Assembly: GCA_965657215.1 (NCBI GenBank)
Contig: CBFHNR010000012.1
Location: 21,465 to 85,464, forward strand
From: JAHEJA01 sp965657215
Lineage (GTDB): Bacteria; Pseudomonadota; Alphaproteobacteria; Rhodobacterales; Rhodobacteraceae
Direction: 5' to 3'
DNA: 64,000 bases
The notes below the pieces were generated by a model. That model made no database searches, was not told the DNA's origin, and saw only the letters and a program-made list of their open reading frames with translations. Positions 8,764 to 16,094 of this stretch are shown one piece after another. A program made the position numbers and the translations under genes. The number at the start of each line of letters is the position of its first letter. Position 1 is the stretch's first letter.

Positions 8764-8865
8764 AAATTCCTCTTTTCAGGTAAAAGTGGCAAAAGTCATC
8801 TTCATTACCTATGTAGGTGACACCATATAGCAAGTCCACCTTGCCAACAAAAATAGGAGAGCAAT

Positions 8866-9348
8866 ATGTGGCTTTTGATACTCTTTATAGCCGTTCCGGT
8901 TATTGAAATCGGATTATTTATCCAAGTTGGCGGTGCTATTGGGTTATTTCCAACGCTCGCGATCGTCATTTTGACCGCTGTTTTAGGAACCTGGCTTGTT
9001 CGGTCCCAAGGGTTAGCCGCGTTGATGAGCGTTCAAACAAGCTTTAACAAACTTGAGAATCCCACCGAACCACTTGCACATGGTGCTATGATCCTTTTGG
9101 CGGGCGCTCTTTTGTTAACACCTGGGTTCTTTACCGATGCTGTTGGCTTTTTACTACTAACGCCTGCCTTTCGCGTTGCCGCCTTTCAATTTTTGAAATC
9201 GCGTGTTTCCGTGGCCTCGTTTCAAATGGGAGCAGGCCCACAGCAAGGGTTTCAACAGCGCGATCCGCAGGGGAGTGACATTATCGATGGTGATTTTGTC
9301 GAAATCCACGAAAGCGACAGCCAAATAAACAACGACAGACGGCATTGA
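8866..9348 (+). CDS. fxsA: FxsA family membrane protein
   Basis: A 160-residue inner-membrane protein with FxsA-type segments at about 1-20, 25-48 and 72-100, and the motifs PVIEIGLFIQVG and GALLLTPGFFTDAVGFLLL. The E. coli protein lowers exclusion of phage T7 by F plasmid when overproduced; its normal role is unknown. AGGAGAG lies before the ATG. It stands immediately before secB, a neighbourhood often conserved near alphaproteobacterial origins. The hydrophilic tail after residue 110 varies between species. Confidence 0.88.
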   Translation: MWLLILFIAVPVIEIGLFIQVGGAIGLFPTLAIVILTAVLGTWLVRSQGLAALMSVQTSFNKLENPTEPLAHGAMILLAGALLLTPGFFTDAVGFLLLTPAFRVAAFQFLKSRVSVASFQMGAGPQQGFQQRDPQGSDIIDGDFVEIHESDSQINNDRRH

Positions 9349-9402
9349 GGTCGCTGAGTGAACCTGCTACCTCTTTTTCAAAATTAATTTTAGGAGAGTG
9401 CG

Positions 9403-9882
9403 ATGACCGAAGAGGCGCAACCAGTAACACCAAGCATGAATGTATTGGCTCAATATATTCGTGACATGTCTTTTGAAAACATTCTGGCACAAAAAGGTGC
9501 GGATGGGGATGTCCAGCCAGACGTGCAAGTCAAAGTGAACCTAGACGCGAAAAAGCGCACGACTGAAAACCAGTACGAAGTTGCGATCAAATTGAACGTG
9601 ACATCAAAATCCAAATCAAACGAAGCGCCTCTCTTTTTGCTAGAGCTTGATTATGCTGGTATTTTCAACATCACGGGTGTCCCAGACGAACAATTGCACC
9701 CATTCCTAATGATCGAATGCCCTCGCATGTTGTTCCCATTCCTTCGCCGCATCGTAAACGATGTGACACGCGACGGTGGTTTCCCGCCATTGAACCTAGA
9801 TACAATTGATTTCTTGGCTCTCTATCGCAATGAAATCGCGCGCCGTCAGGCCGAAGAAGCAGCAAAAGAAAAAGTTAACTAA
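9403..9882 (+). CDS. secB: Protein-export chaperone SecB
   Basis: A 159-residue cytoplasmic chaperone that holds precursor proteins unfolded and delivers them to SecA. The SecB core (about 12-145) shows NVLAQYIRDMSFEN near the N-terminus, the beta segments QYEVAIKLNVTSKS and LFLLELDYAGIFNITGV, and CPRMLFPFLRRIVNDVTRDG with FPPLNLDTIDF near the C-terminus. AGGAGAG precedes the start. Its last 8 bases overlap the end of dnaQ on the other strand. Confidence 0.95.
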   Translation: MTEEAQPVTPSMNVLAQYIRDMSFENILAQKGADGDVQPDVQVKVNLDAKKRTTENQYEVAIKLNVTSKSKSNEAPLFLLELDYAGIFNITGVPDEQLHPFLMIECPRMLFPFLRRIVNDVTRDGGFPPLNLDTIDFLALYRNEIARRQAEEAAKEKVN

Positions 9883-10570
9883 ACTTTTTCCACAAAGCGG
9901 TGTCGCCAAGTTTTTCAACAAACGCTTGGTGCGCCGCTTTTTCTATGTCCGTCAAGCGCGATGGAAGCGGAGTAGGGCGCTTGCTTGGGCGCCAGTCTTG
10001 GCTGGTTGTTCCATCAGATGACATTGTATTCGACACATTGGACAATCCAAAGTCGGGCTGTTTCCCACCAATCAGCTCAAGATAAACTTCTGCCAAAATT
10101 TCAGAGTCAAGAAGCGCGCCGTGCAAGGTTCGTGATGAGTTGTCGATATTGAACCGACGACAGAGGGCATCCAAGGTTGCGGGCGATCCAGGAAACCGTT
10201 TGCGCGCGATGGCTAATGTATCAACGGCCTGTTCCCAAGGGAGCTGTGGTTTGCTTACCCATTTCAATTCAGCATTAAGAAACTTCATATCAAAAGCTGC
10301 GTTGTGAATAACCATTTTCGCATCACCCACAAAGTCCAAGAAATCTTGGGCGATATCTTTGAATAATGGCTTATCTCGCAAAAAATCATCCCCGAGGCCG
10401 TGAACCTTAAACGCGTCTTCCGGCATGCTGCGTTGGGGATTGATGTATTGGTGATAGGTTTTTCCCGTTGCCAAATGATTCCACAGCTCAACAGCCCCGA
10501 TTTCAACAATCCGATCCCCCGTTTCAGGGTCAAAGCCAGTTGTCTCTGTATCAAGGACGATTTCACGCAT
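9875..10570 (-). CDS. dnaQ: DNA polymerase III epsilon subunit, proofreading exonuclease
   Basis: A 231-residue 3'-5' exonuclease that proofreads for the replicative polymerase. ExoI is at residues 7-9 (DTETTG), ExoII in VIHNAAFDMKFL, and ExoIII in LHGALLDSEIL, supplying the acidic metal ligands and the catalytic histidine. Residues 175-231 form the extension that in E. coli contacts the polymerase alpha subunit. The start overlaps the end of coaE by 8 bases, in the run maf-aroE-coaE-dnaQ directed away from the putative origin. Confidence 0.94.
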   Translation of the reverse strand: MREIVLDTETTGFDPETGDRIVEIGAVELWNHLATGKTYHQYINPQRSMPEDAFKVHGLGDDFLRDKPLFKDIAQDFLDFVGDAKMVIHNAAFDMKFLNAELKWVSKPQLPWEQAVDTLAIARKRFPGSPATLDALCRRFNIDNSSRTLHGALLDSEILAEVYLELIGGKQPDFGLSNVSNTMSSDGTTSQDWRPSKRPTPLPSRLTDIEKAAHQAFVEKLGDTALWKKFS

Positions 10571-11156
10571 TTAGCCGGGTCTCTCTTATATCGGTAAGGA
10601 TCTGTTTAACCTGTTGATGCGCGTGTTCCAATGTATCCGTGTGAATTTTGTAATCCGACATGGCTAGTTTTTCTTGGATCGGCATTTGCCTGTTCAAAAT
10701 TTGGTTGAACTGGTCTTCGCTCATGGTGCCACGGGCCAAAACACGGTCGCGCTGTTTGTCTGATGACACATATACTGTTGCGACTGCATCCATATTTGTT
10801 TGGCCCTGCGTTTCAAACAAAAGCGGGATGTCGAGCACGACAATATCAGACAGCGATTGTTCTATGAATTTGGCACGGTCCTGAGCGACGAGCGGATGAA
10901 CAATACCTTCAATCACCTTAAACAAACTAGGATCTTGGCCTAGCAAGCGCTTTAAGGTTTCACGTGAAACTTCTTCGTTTTCAATAACTTCAGGGAGGGT
11001 GACAGCAAATTCAGGAACAGCGGCTCCGCCCTTTGAATAGAGGCGATGAACTGAGGTGTCAGCATCCCAAACGTCACACCCTTCTTGGGCAAAAAAACCA
11101 GCGGTCGTGGATTTGCCCATCCCAATGGACCCTGTCAATCCAAGCCGAAAAGTCAT
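10563..11156 (-). CDS. coaE: Dephospho-CoA kinase
   Basis: A 197-residue kinase for the last step of coenzyme A synthesis, phosphorylating the 3'-hydroxyl of dephospho-CoA. The P-loop is at residues 9-17 (GSIGMGKST), followed by DVWDADTSVHRLY and VVLDIPLLFE. It overlaps dnaQ by 8 bases and aroE by 4 bases. The codons for VSRET form a near-perfect parS palindrome (10956-10971), so part of this gene appears to carry a centromere site. Confidence 0.94.
   Translation of the reverse strand: MTFRLGLTGSIGMGKSTTAGFFAQEGCDVWDADTSVHRLYSKGGAAVPEFAVTLPEVIENEEVSRETLKRLLGQDPSLFKVIEGIVHPLVAQDRAKFIEQSLSDIVVLDIPLLFETQGQTNMDAVATVYVSSDKQRDRVLARGTMSEDQFNQILNRQMPIQEKLAMSDYKIHTDTLEHAHQQVKQILTDIRETRLNA
10956..10971. 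promoter_or_regulatory. parS-like ParB site inside coaE
   Basis: GGTTTCACGTGAAACT matches 14 of 16 bases of the consensus TGTTTCACGTGAAACA; only the two outer bases differ, so the 14-base palindromic core is perfect. On the coaE strand it encodes VSRET, the same peptide as the perfect site in rsmG. It lies about 1.9 kb left of the DnaA boxes. Confidence 0.75.
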
Positions 11157-11986
11157 GCGAGTAAGAGCGCTCTGATGTCTTCGTTGACTGTCGGTTTCTG
11201 GCCAAACCAGCGCTCAAAGCCCGGGATAGCCTGATAGATCAGCATTCCGAGGCCATCTACTGTTTTACATCCTTTTTCCCGCGCTGTTTTTAGTAACGGC
11301 GTTTCTAGAGGTGTATAAACAATATCTGTCACAAGCGTCTCTGGCTGAAGCCCCTCTAAATTCAACGATAATTCAGGCTTATTTTCCATTCCCAAAGAGG
11401 TCGTATTTACCAATGTGTGTGCCTGTTCGACGTAAGACGATACCTTCGTCCAATCAACCACAGAAATACGCGCGCCAAAGTCATCTCGAAGCTGGTCTGC
11501 ACGCGCACGTGTTCTGTTTGACAGGATGATCTCAGGAGCACCTGCTTCGATCAAAGAGGATAAAATAGCGCGCGAAGCTCCACCGGCGCCCAAAACGACA
11601 GCGGGCCCTCCATCAGCGGACCAATCTGGCTGAGATTGGCGAATGTTTTCAATAAACCCGTAACCATCTGTATTATCGGCAAAAAAACCACCATCTTCAC
11701 GGAATGTAAGGGTGTTTGCCGCGCCGATGATCGCCGCTCTGTCTGAAATGCTATCAGCGAGGGCCATAACGGCTTGTTTATGTGGCAAGGTGACATTCGC
11801 CCCAACAAAGCCCATCTTAGGCATTGATCTAAGGACATCAGCCAAATTCGCGGGATCAACATCGACTGGAATGTAATGCCCTTTGATCCCGAGCTGCTTT
11901 AGCCATGTTCCATGAAGCAAGGGGGATTTTGAATGCGCGATCGGACATCCCAAAACGGCCACGAGCGGTATTTTTGGTAATGTCAT
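11153..11986 (-). CDS. aroE: Shikimate dehydrogenase
   Basis: A 277-residue NADP-linked enzyme converting 3-dehydroshikimate to shikimate in aromatic amino acid synthesis. The substrate domain shows GCPIAHSKSPLLH and NVTLPHKQAVM, where the lysine is catalytic; the cofactor domain has VLGAGGASRA; the C-terminus has VDGLGMLIYQA. The start at 11986 is supported by GGAGA upstream and by a 4-base overlap (ATGA) with the maf stop; a start 24 bases further up would sit deep inside maf. Confidence 0.94.
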   Translation of the reverse strand: MTLPKIPLVAVLGCPIAHSKSPLLHGTWLKQLGIKGHYIPVDVDPANLADVLRSMPKMGFVGANVTLPHKQAVMALADSISDRAAIIGAANTLTFREDGGFFADNTDGYGFIENIRQSQPDWSADGGPAVVLGAGGASRAILSSLIEAGAPEIILSNRTRARADQLRDDFGARISVVDWTKVSSYVEQAHTLVNTTSLGMENKPELSLNLEGLQPETLVTDIVYTPLETPLLKTAREKGCKTVDGLGMLIYQAIPGFERWFGQKPTVNEDIRALLLA

Positions 11987-12582
11987 GTTTCGATATCTCC
12001 TCTGAGGCACAGGTAGTTCACTATTTCAAATAGCGGTATTCCAAGAACATTAAAGTAGTCGCCTTCAATTCTTGTAAATAAACGACTGCCTTCGTTCTCC
12101 AATTGATATCCACCTACACAGTATTGAACAGCTTCCCAATTGCGATCAACATAAGATGTAATATATTCATCAGAAAGTTCGCGCATATACATCCGAACCG
12201 TCCCCACATGCCGCCACAGGGGTTTCCCATCTTCGTAAATCACGGCTGCAGATAGCAACATATGCCGTTTTCCTCGCAACAGAGTTAGCTGTTCGATCAA
12301 ATTTTCACGAGAAGTCGGCTTTTGCAAAACCTGTCCATCAATAGCCAAGACTTGATCACACCCAAGAACGAGGCGACCAGGGCTTTTATCGCTTACCTTT
12401 CTGGCTTTGAATTCTGCTAAGGTATCCGCGATATCACGGGGTGGGGCACCCTCAGCGAGCAAGGAGCGGAAAATCATATCCTCATCCACCATCGGCTTGA
12501 TACTATCATGCGAGATGCAAGCATTTGTTAACACTTCTGATCTAATTTTAGAACCAGAGGCCAGAATTAAAGAGTGCGCCAT
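11983..12582 (-). CDS. maf: Maf/septum-formation-type nucleotide pyrophosphatase
   Basis: A 199-residue member of the Maf/HAM1-like fold, house-cleaning pyrophosphatases that hydrolyse certain modified or canonical nucleoside triphosphates. The family N-terminus LILASGSKIRSEVL and the acidic motif LGCDQVLAID are visible. It is the first left-pointing gene beside the putative origin and the first of maf-aroE-coaE-dnaQ. Its start codon abuts a weak DnaA-box-like sequence (12582-12590). Exact substrate class cannot be assigned from sequence alone. Confidence 0.9.
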   Translation of the reverse strand: MAHSLILASGSKIRSEVLTNACISHDSIKPMVDEDMIFRSLLAEGAPPRDIADTLAEFKARKVSDKSPGRLVLGCDQVLAIDGQVLQKPTSRENLIEQLTLLRGKRHMLLSAAVIYEDGKPLWRHVGTVRMYMRELSDEYITSYVDRNWEAVQYCVGGYQLENEGSRLFTRIEGDYFNVLGIPLFEIVNYLCLRGDIET

Positions 12583-12703
12583 GTGTATAAGTCCGAGGAT
12601 AATCTGTTTACTTTGTCCTGCACGTACTGTGCGTATGTAACCGACTTTTACGGTATCCCCGTCACAGCTTGAGTTTCAAGCAGAAGTTCGGCGTTTCATG
12701 CAC

Positions 12704-12712
12704 TGTGGAAAA
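12704..12712 (-). promoter_or_regulatory. Weak DnaA-box match
   Basis: TGTGGAAAA differs at one position from TGTGGATAA. It lies in the putative origin, about 120 bases left of the strong boxes. Confidence 0.4.
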
Positions 12713-12834
12713 GAGTAACTTCTCTTTCTCAATATCGTAGATAATTCTCGTCCCTATACCAAATTGCAATGTGATTTCTTTAATAACTTATTGTTATATA
12801 TGTATTTTATTGGATTTGTATAACCCTGTGGGTA

Positions 12835-12843
12835 TGTGGATAA
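12835..12843 (-). promoter_or_regulatory. Perfect DnaA box
   Basis: TGTGGATAA is the exact complement of the consensus TTATCCACA. It sits in the centre of the 7-bp inverted repeat CCCTGTG/CACAGGG and next to AT-rich DNA. Confidence 0.85.
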
Positions 12844-12859
12844 TCACAGGGATAAGATT

Positions 12860-12868
12860 TGATCCACA
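12860..12868 (+). promoter_or_regulatory. DnaA G-box
   Basis: TGATCCACA is one base from the general DnaA consensus and identical to the G-box bound by DnaA at the Caulobacter origin. It faces the opposite way to the perfect box 17 bases to the left. Confidence 0.78.
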
Positions 12869-12952
12869 GAATTGATCGACGCTACAAAATAATCATCTTT
12901 TCTTACATATATATTTATTTATATAGAATGCTTAGAACCTAAGGATCTTGAT

Positions 12953-13402
12953 ATGTCTGACCTGTTACTAGGAATTTATCCTTGGATAAAATCACTTCAC
13001 GTGATGGCTGTGATATCTTGGATGGCAGGATTATTCTATCTTCCTCGGTTGTTTGTCTATCATGTAGAAAAGGCAGAGACCGGCGATCAATTAGATCAGA
13101 CGTTTCAAATCATGGAATACAAGCTTTATCGGTTCATCATGAACCCAGCAATGATGGTCGCTTGGGCTTGCGGTATCCTCATGGCCGTAACCCCCTCCGT
13201 GATAGATTGGACAGCGATTTGGCCGTGGAGCAAAATCATTGGTATCATCGTGATGACGTGGTTTCATTTTTGGCTCAAGGCCCGCCTGGTCGATTTCAAA
13301 GAGGCAAAGAATGATCGCACTGGTCGTCAATATCGCTTGATGAATGAAGTGCCGACTTTGGCTATGGTTGTGATTGTCGTGTCTGTCATCGTTAAGTTCT
13401 AA
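12953..13402 (+). CDS. hemJ: Protoporphyrinogen IX oxidase HemJ
   Basis: A 149-residue membrane protein of the HemJ family, which oxidises protoporphyrinogen IX to protoporphyrin IX late in haem synthesis and is common in alphaproteobacteria lacking HemG or HemY. Four membrane segments are apparent (about 12-32, 58-75, 82-102 and 128-148). The family signature IKSLHVMAVISWMAGLFYLP includes the conserved histidine; YHVE and NPAMMVAWACG follow. AAGGA lies 7 bases before the ATG. It is the first right-pointing gene beside the putative origin. Confidence 0.9.
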   Translation: MSDLLLGIYPWIKSLHVMAVISWMAGLFYLPRLFVYHVEKAETGDQLDQTFQIMEYKLYRFIMNPAMMVAWACGILMAVTPSVIDWTAIWPWSKIIGIIVMTWFHFWLKARLVDFKEAKNDRTGRQYRLMNEVPTLAMVVIVVSVIVKF

Positions 13403-13506
13403 GAAACATTGACTCCGATCTGAATAATCAGTAGGTCTCTCTCACCCCCGTCCGGGGTCACTTTCTCCATTTTACATCGTCATTTACGTGGCACTGAGGA
13501 TTACTC

Positions 13507-14778
13507 ATGACTGTTGAACGTCTCAACCTTGCTGATTTGAAATCAAAAAGCCCCAAAGATTTGTTGGCTATGGCAGAAATGCTAGATATCGAAAACGCGT
13601 CTACGATGCGCAAGGGCGATATGATGTTCCAAATTTTGCGCGAACGCGCAGATGAAGGTTGGGAGATTTCCGGCGACGGTGTTCTAGAAGTTTTGCAAGA
13701 CGGATTTGGATTTTTGCGCTCACCTGAGGCGAATTATCTACCAGGTCCAGACGATATCTATGTGTCCCCAGACATGATCCGCAAATTTTCATTGCGCACA
13801 GGGGATACGATCGAGGGTGTTATCACGGCTCCTGATGATAATGAGCGTTACTTTGCCCTTGTTAATGTTGCTAAAATCAACTTCGAAGAGCCAGAGCGCG
13901 CAAAGCACAAAGTTGCCTTTGAAAACCTGACGCCGCTCTACCCTGATGAACGCTTGAAAATGGAAATTGATGATCCAACGATCAAAGATCGCTCTGCTCG
14001 GATCATTGACCTTGTTGCCCCTATCGGGAAAGGGCAGCGCTCGCTGATTGTGGCGCCCCCTAGAACAGGTAAAACAGTTCTCTTGCAGAACATTGCCCAC
14101 AGCATCGAAAACAATCACCCAGAGTGCTATTTGATCGTTCTCCTGATCGATGAACGTCCCGAAGAAGTCACCGACATGCAGCGTTCGGTAAAAGGTGAAG
14201 TTATCTCTTCTACGTTTGATGAACCAGCCACGCGTCACGTTGCGGTGTCAGAGATGGTCATCGAAAAAGCCAAACGCCTTGTTGAGCATAAACGCGATGT
14301 TGTGATCCTCTTGGATTCGATTACCCGTCTGGGTCGCGCGTTCAACACTGTGATCCCATCCTCTGGTAAGGTTTTGACAGGTGGTGTGGATGCGAATGCA
14401 CTACAACGCCCAAAACGTTTCTTTGGTGCGGCGCGCAATATCGAAGAGGGTGGGTCTTTGACTATCATTTCAACCGCGCTCATTGATACCGGATCCCGTA
14501 TGGATGAAGTCATCTTTGAAGAATTCAAAGGCACGGGTAACTCTGAGATCGTCTTGGATCGCAAAGTTGCGGATAAACGCGTTTTCCCAGCTATGGATAT
14601 TCTCAAGTCAGGTACCCGTAAAGAAGAGTTGTTGGTTGATAAACTTGACCTTCAAAAGACCTTTGTCTTGCGTCGTATTCTTAATCCAATGGGAACAACT
14701 GATGCTGTTGAATTCTTGGTGTCGAAGCTGAAGCAGACCAAGAATAACGCTGAATTCTTTGATTCAATGAATACATAA
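13507..14778 (+). CDS. rho: Transcription termination factor Rho
   Basis: A 423-residue hexameric RNA helicase that ends transcription at Rho-dependent sites. The N-terminal and cold-shock-like RNA-binding domains occupy about 1-120 (DGFGFLRSPEANYLPGPDDI). The ATPase core has the P-loop APPRTGKTVLL, Walker B DVVILLDSITRLGRA and TGGVDANALQRPKRFFGAAR. Length is normal. The 104-base leader from hemJ carries a weak ACCCC/GGGGT hairpin; GAGGA precedes the ATG. The next gene is mnmE, 26 bases away. Confidence 0.96.
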   Translation: MTVERLNLADLKSKSPKDLLAMAEMLDIENASTMRKGDMMFQILRERADEGWEISGDGVLEVLQDGFGFLRSPEANYLPGPDDIYVSPDMIRKFSLRTGDTIEGVITAPDDNERYFALVNVAKINFEEPERAKHKVAFENLTPLYPDERLKMEIDDPTIKDRSARIIDLVAPIGKGQRSLIVAPPRTGKTVLLQNIAHSIENNHPECYLIVLLIDERPEEVTDMQRSVKGEVISSTFDEPATRHVAVSEMVIEKAKRLVEHKRDVVILLDSITRLGRAFNTVIPSSGKVLTGGVDANALQRPKRFFGAARNIEEGGSLTIISTALIDTGSRMDEVIFEEFKGTGNSEIVLDRKVADKRVFPAMDILKSGTRKEELLVDKLDLQKTFVLRRILNPMGTTDAVEFLVSKLKQTKNNAEFFDSMNT

Positions 14779-14804
14779 ATGTTTCCCTGAAAGGGGGCAC
14801 TGCT

Positions 14805-16091
14805 ATGGATACAATTTTCGCACTTGCTACGGCCCAAGGGAAAGCTGGCGTCGCCGTTGTCCGGATCTCTGGGCCACGTGCCTTTGATGTATGTGAACAG
14901 CTGTCTGGTACTGTGCCAGTTCCTCGCGTGGCGACATTACGGACGTTGAAAGACCAAAGCGGCGATTTCATTGATCAAGCTTTGCTTATTGGGTTTAAGG
15001 CGCCGTCAAGCTTTACGGGTGAGGACGTCGTTGAACTTCATCTTCATGGGTCGATTGCCATTGTTCGCGCAATTCTGCGCATATTGGGCGATTTTGAGGG
15101 TCTTCGGTTGGCGGAACCAGGCGAGTTTACACGACGTGCGTTAGAAAACGGTCAACTTGATATCGCACGCGTTGAAGGGCTTGCAGATCTCATTGAGTCT
15201 GAGACAGAAGCTCAACGAAAACAAGCACTTAGATCTCTTTCAGGAGATTTGGGAAAAAAAGCTCAGATTTGGCGGACTGATTTAATTCGTGCTGCGGCTC
15301 TCTTAGAGGCAACCATCGATTTCGCCGATGAAGACGTCCCTGTGGATGTTAGTCCGGAAGTGAGTGGGCTGTTAGATAGGACGTTGACGACCCTCAAGGC
15401 AGAAGCAAGAGGCGTTGCAGTTGCTGAACGCATAAGAAGCGGTTTCGTTGTGGCGATAGTCGGGGCACCTAATGTTGGCAAGTCAACTTTGTTAAATGCA
15501 TTGGCGGGACGGGATGCGGCAATCACTTCTGAGATTGCCGGCACAACGCGCGATGTGATCGAGGTTCAAATGGATATCAAGGGACTTCCAGTGACTGTTT
15601 TGGATACGGCTGGCGTTCGTGACACGGACGATGTTGTTGAAACCCTTGGAATCGAAAAAGCGATACAGAAGGCAAGTGATTCCGACATCACGGTGTTTTT
15701 GACAGATACGGGCGATCTGCCAAACAAATTTCAAACCCGGCCCCATGATATTATCCTAAAGTCAAAAGGTGATTTGACGTCAGATCCCTCTGCGATCTCT
15801 GGTAAAACAGGGCAGGGCGTCGATATGTTAATCAGCAAGATATATGATTATCTAATTAAGCAATCACAAAATGTAGGCGTTGCAACGCGAGAAAGGCATA
15901 GAATTGCATTGGAGCGCGCCGCTGATAACCTGTCGATTGCGCAGGGCATTCTTGCTCTTGGCCCCGATCAATATGAAATTTGCTCCGAAGAAATACGCAG
16001 CGGTATCCGTGCTTTAGATAGTCTTATCGGTCACGTTGATGTAGAATCGATTCTGGACGAGATCTTTTCTAGCTTTTGCCTTGGTAAATAG
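14805..16091 (+). CDS. mnmE: tRNA modification GTPase MnmE
   Basis: A 428-residue GTPase that, with MnmG, installs the aminomethyl-type group on wobble uridine 34 of several tRNAs. The N-terminal folate-binding domain (1-120) opens MDTIFALATAQGKAGVAVVR. The G domain (about 215-365) has GAPNVGKSTLLNALAG, IAGTTRDVIEVQ and DTAGVRDTDD. The C-terminus ends FCLGK, with the cysteine conserved in the family. GGGGG precedes the start. It stops 3 bases before mnmG, so the two partner proteins are probably co-translated. Confidence 0.95.
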   Translation: MDTIFALATAQGKAGVAVVRISGPRAFDVCEQLSGTVPVPRVATLRTLKDQSGDFIDQALLIGFKAPSSFTGEDVVELHLHGSIAIVRAILRILGDFEGLRLAEPGEFTRRALENGQLDIARVEGLADLIESETEAQRKQALRSLSGDLGKKAQIWRTDLIRAAALLEATIDFADEDVPVDVSPEVSGLLDRTLTTLKAEARGVAVAERIRSGFVVAIVGAPNVGKSTLLNALAGRDAAITSEIAGTTRDVIEVQMDIKGLPVTVLDTAGVRDTDDVVETLGIEKAIQKASDSDITVFLTDTGDLPNKFQTRPHDIILKSKGDLTSDPSAISGKTGQGVDMLISKIYDYLIKQSQNVGVATRERHRIALERAADNLSIAQGILALGPDQYEICSEEIRSGIRALDSLIGHVDVESILDEIFSSFCLGK

Positions 16092-16094
16092 GGA

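Larger units (their letters stand above)
12583..12952. other. oriC: Putative chromosomal replication origin (oriC)
   Basis: This 370-base gap separates left-pointing maf from right-pointing hemJ. It is AT-rich, especially 12765-12820 and 12883-12930, which are candidate unwinding zones. It holds a perfect DnaA box (12835-12843), a TGATCCACA box matching Caulobacter G-boxes (12860-12868), and three weaker matches (12582-12590, 12704-12712, 12827-12835). The perfect box lies inside a 7-bp inverted repeat, CCCTGTG (12824-12830) and CACAGGG (12845-12851). The flanking genes match the cluster known around the Caulobacter and Rickettsia origins. No protein gene was seen. Function is inferred; CtrA-type TTAA-N7-TTAA sites were not found. 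Confidence 0.82.

Noticed and set aside
12765..12800. CtrA site in the putative origin
   Set aside because: A TTAATAACTTATTG string contains one half-site only; no TTAA-N7-TTAA was found.
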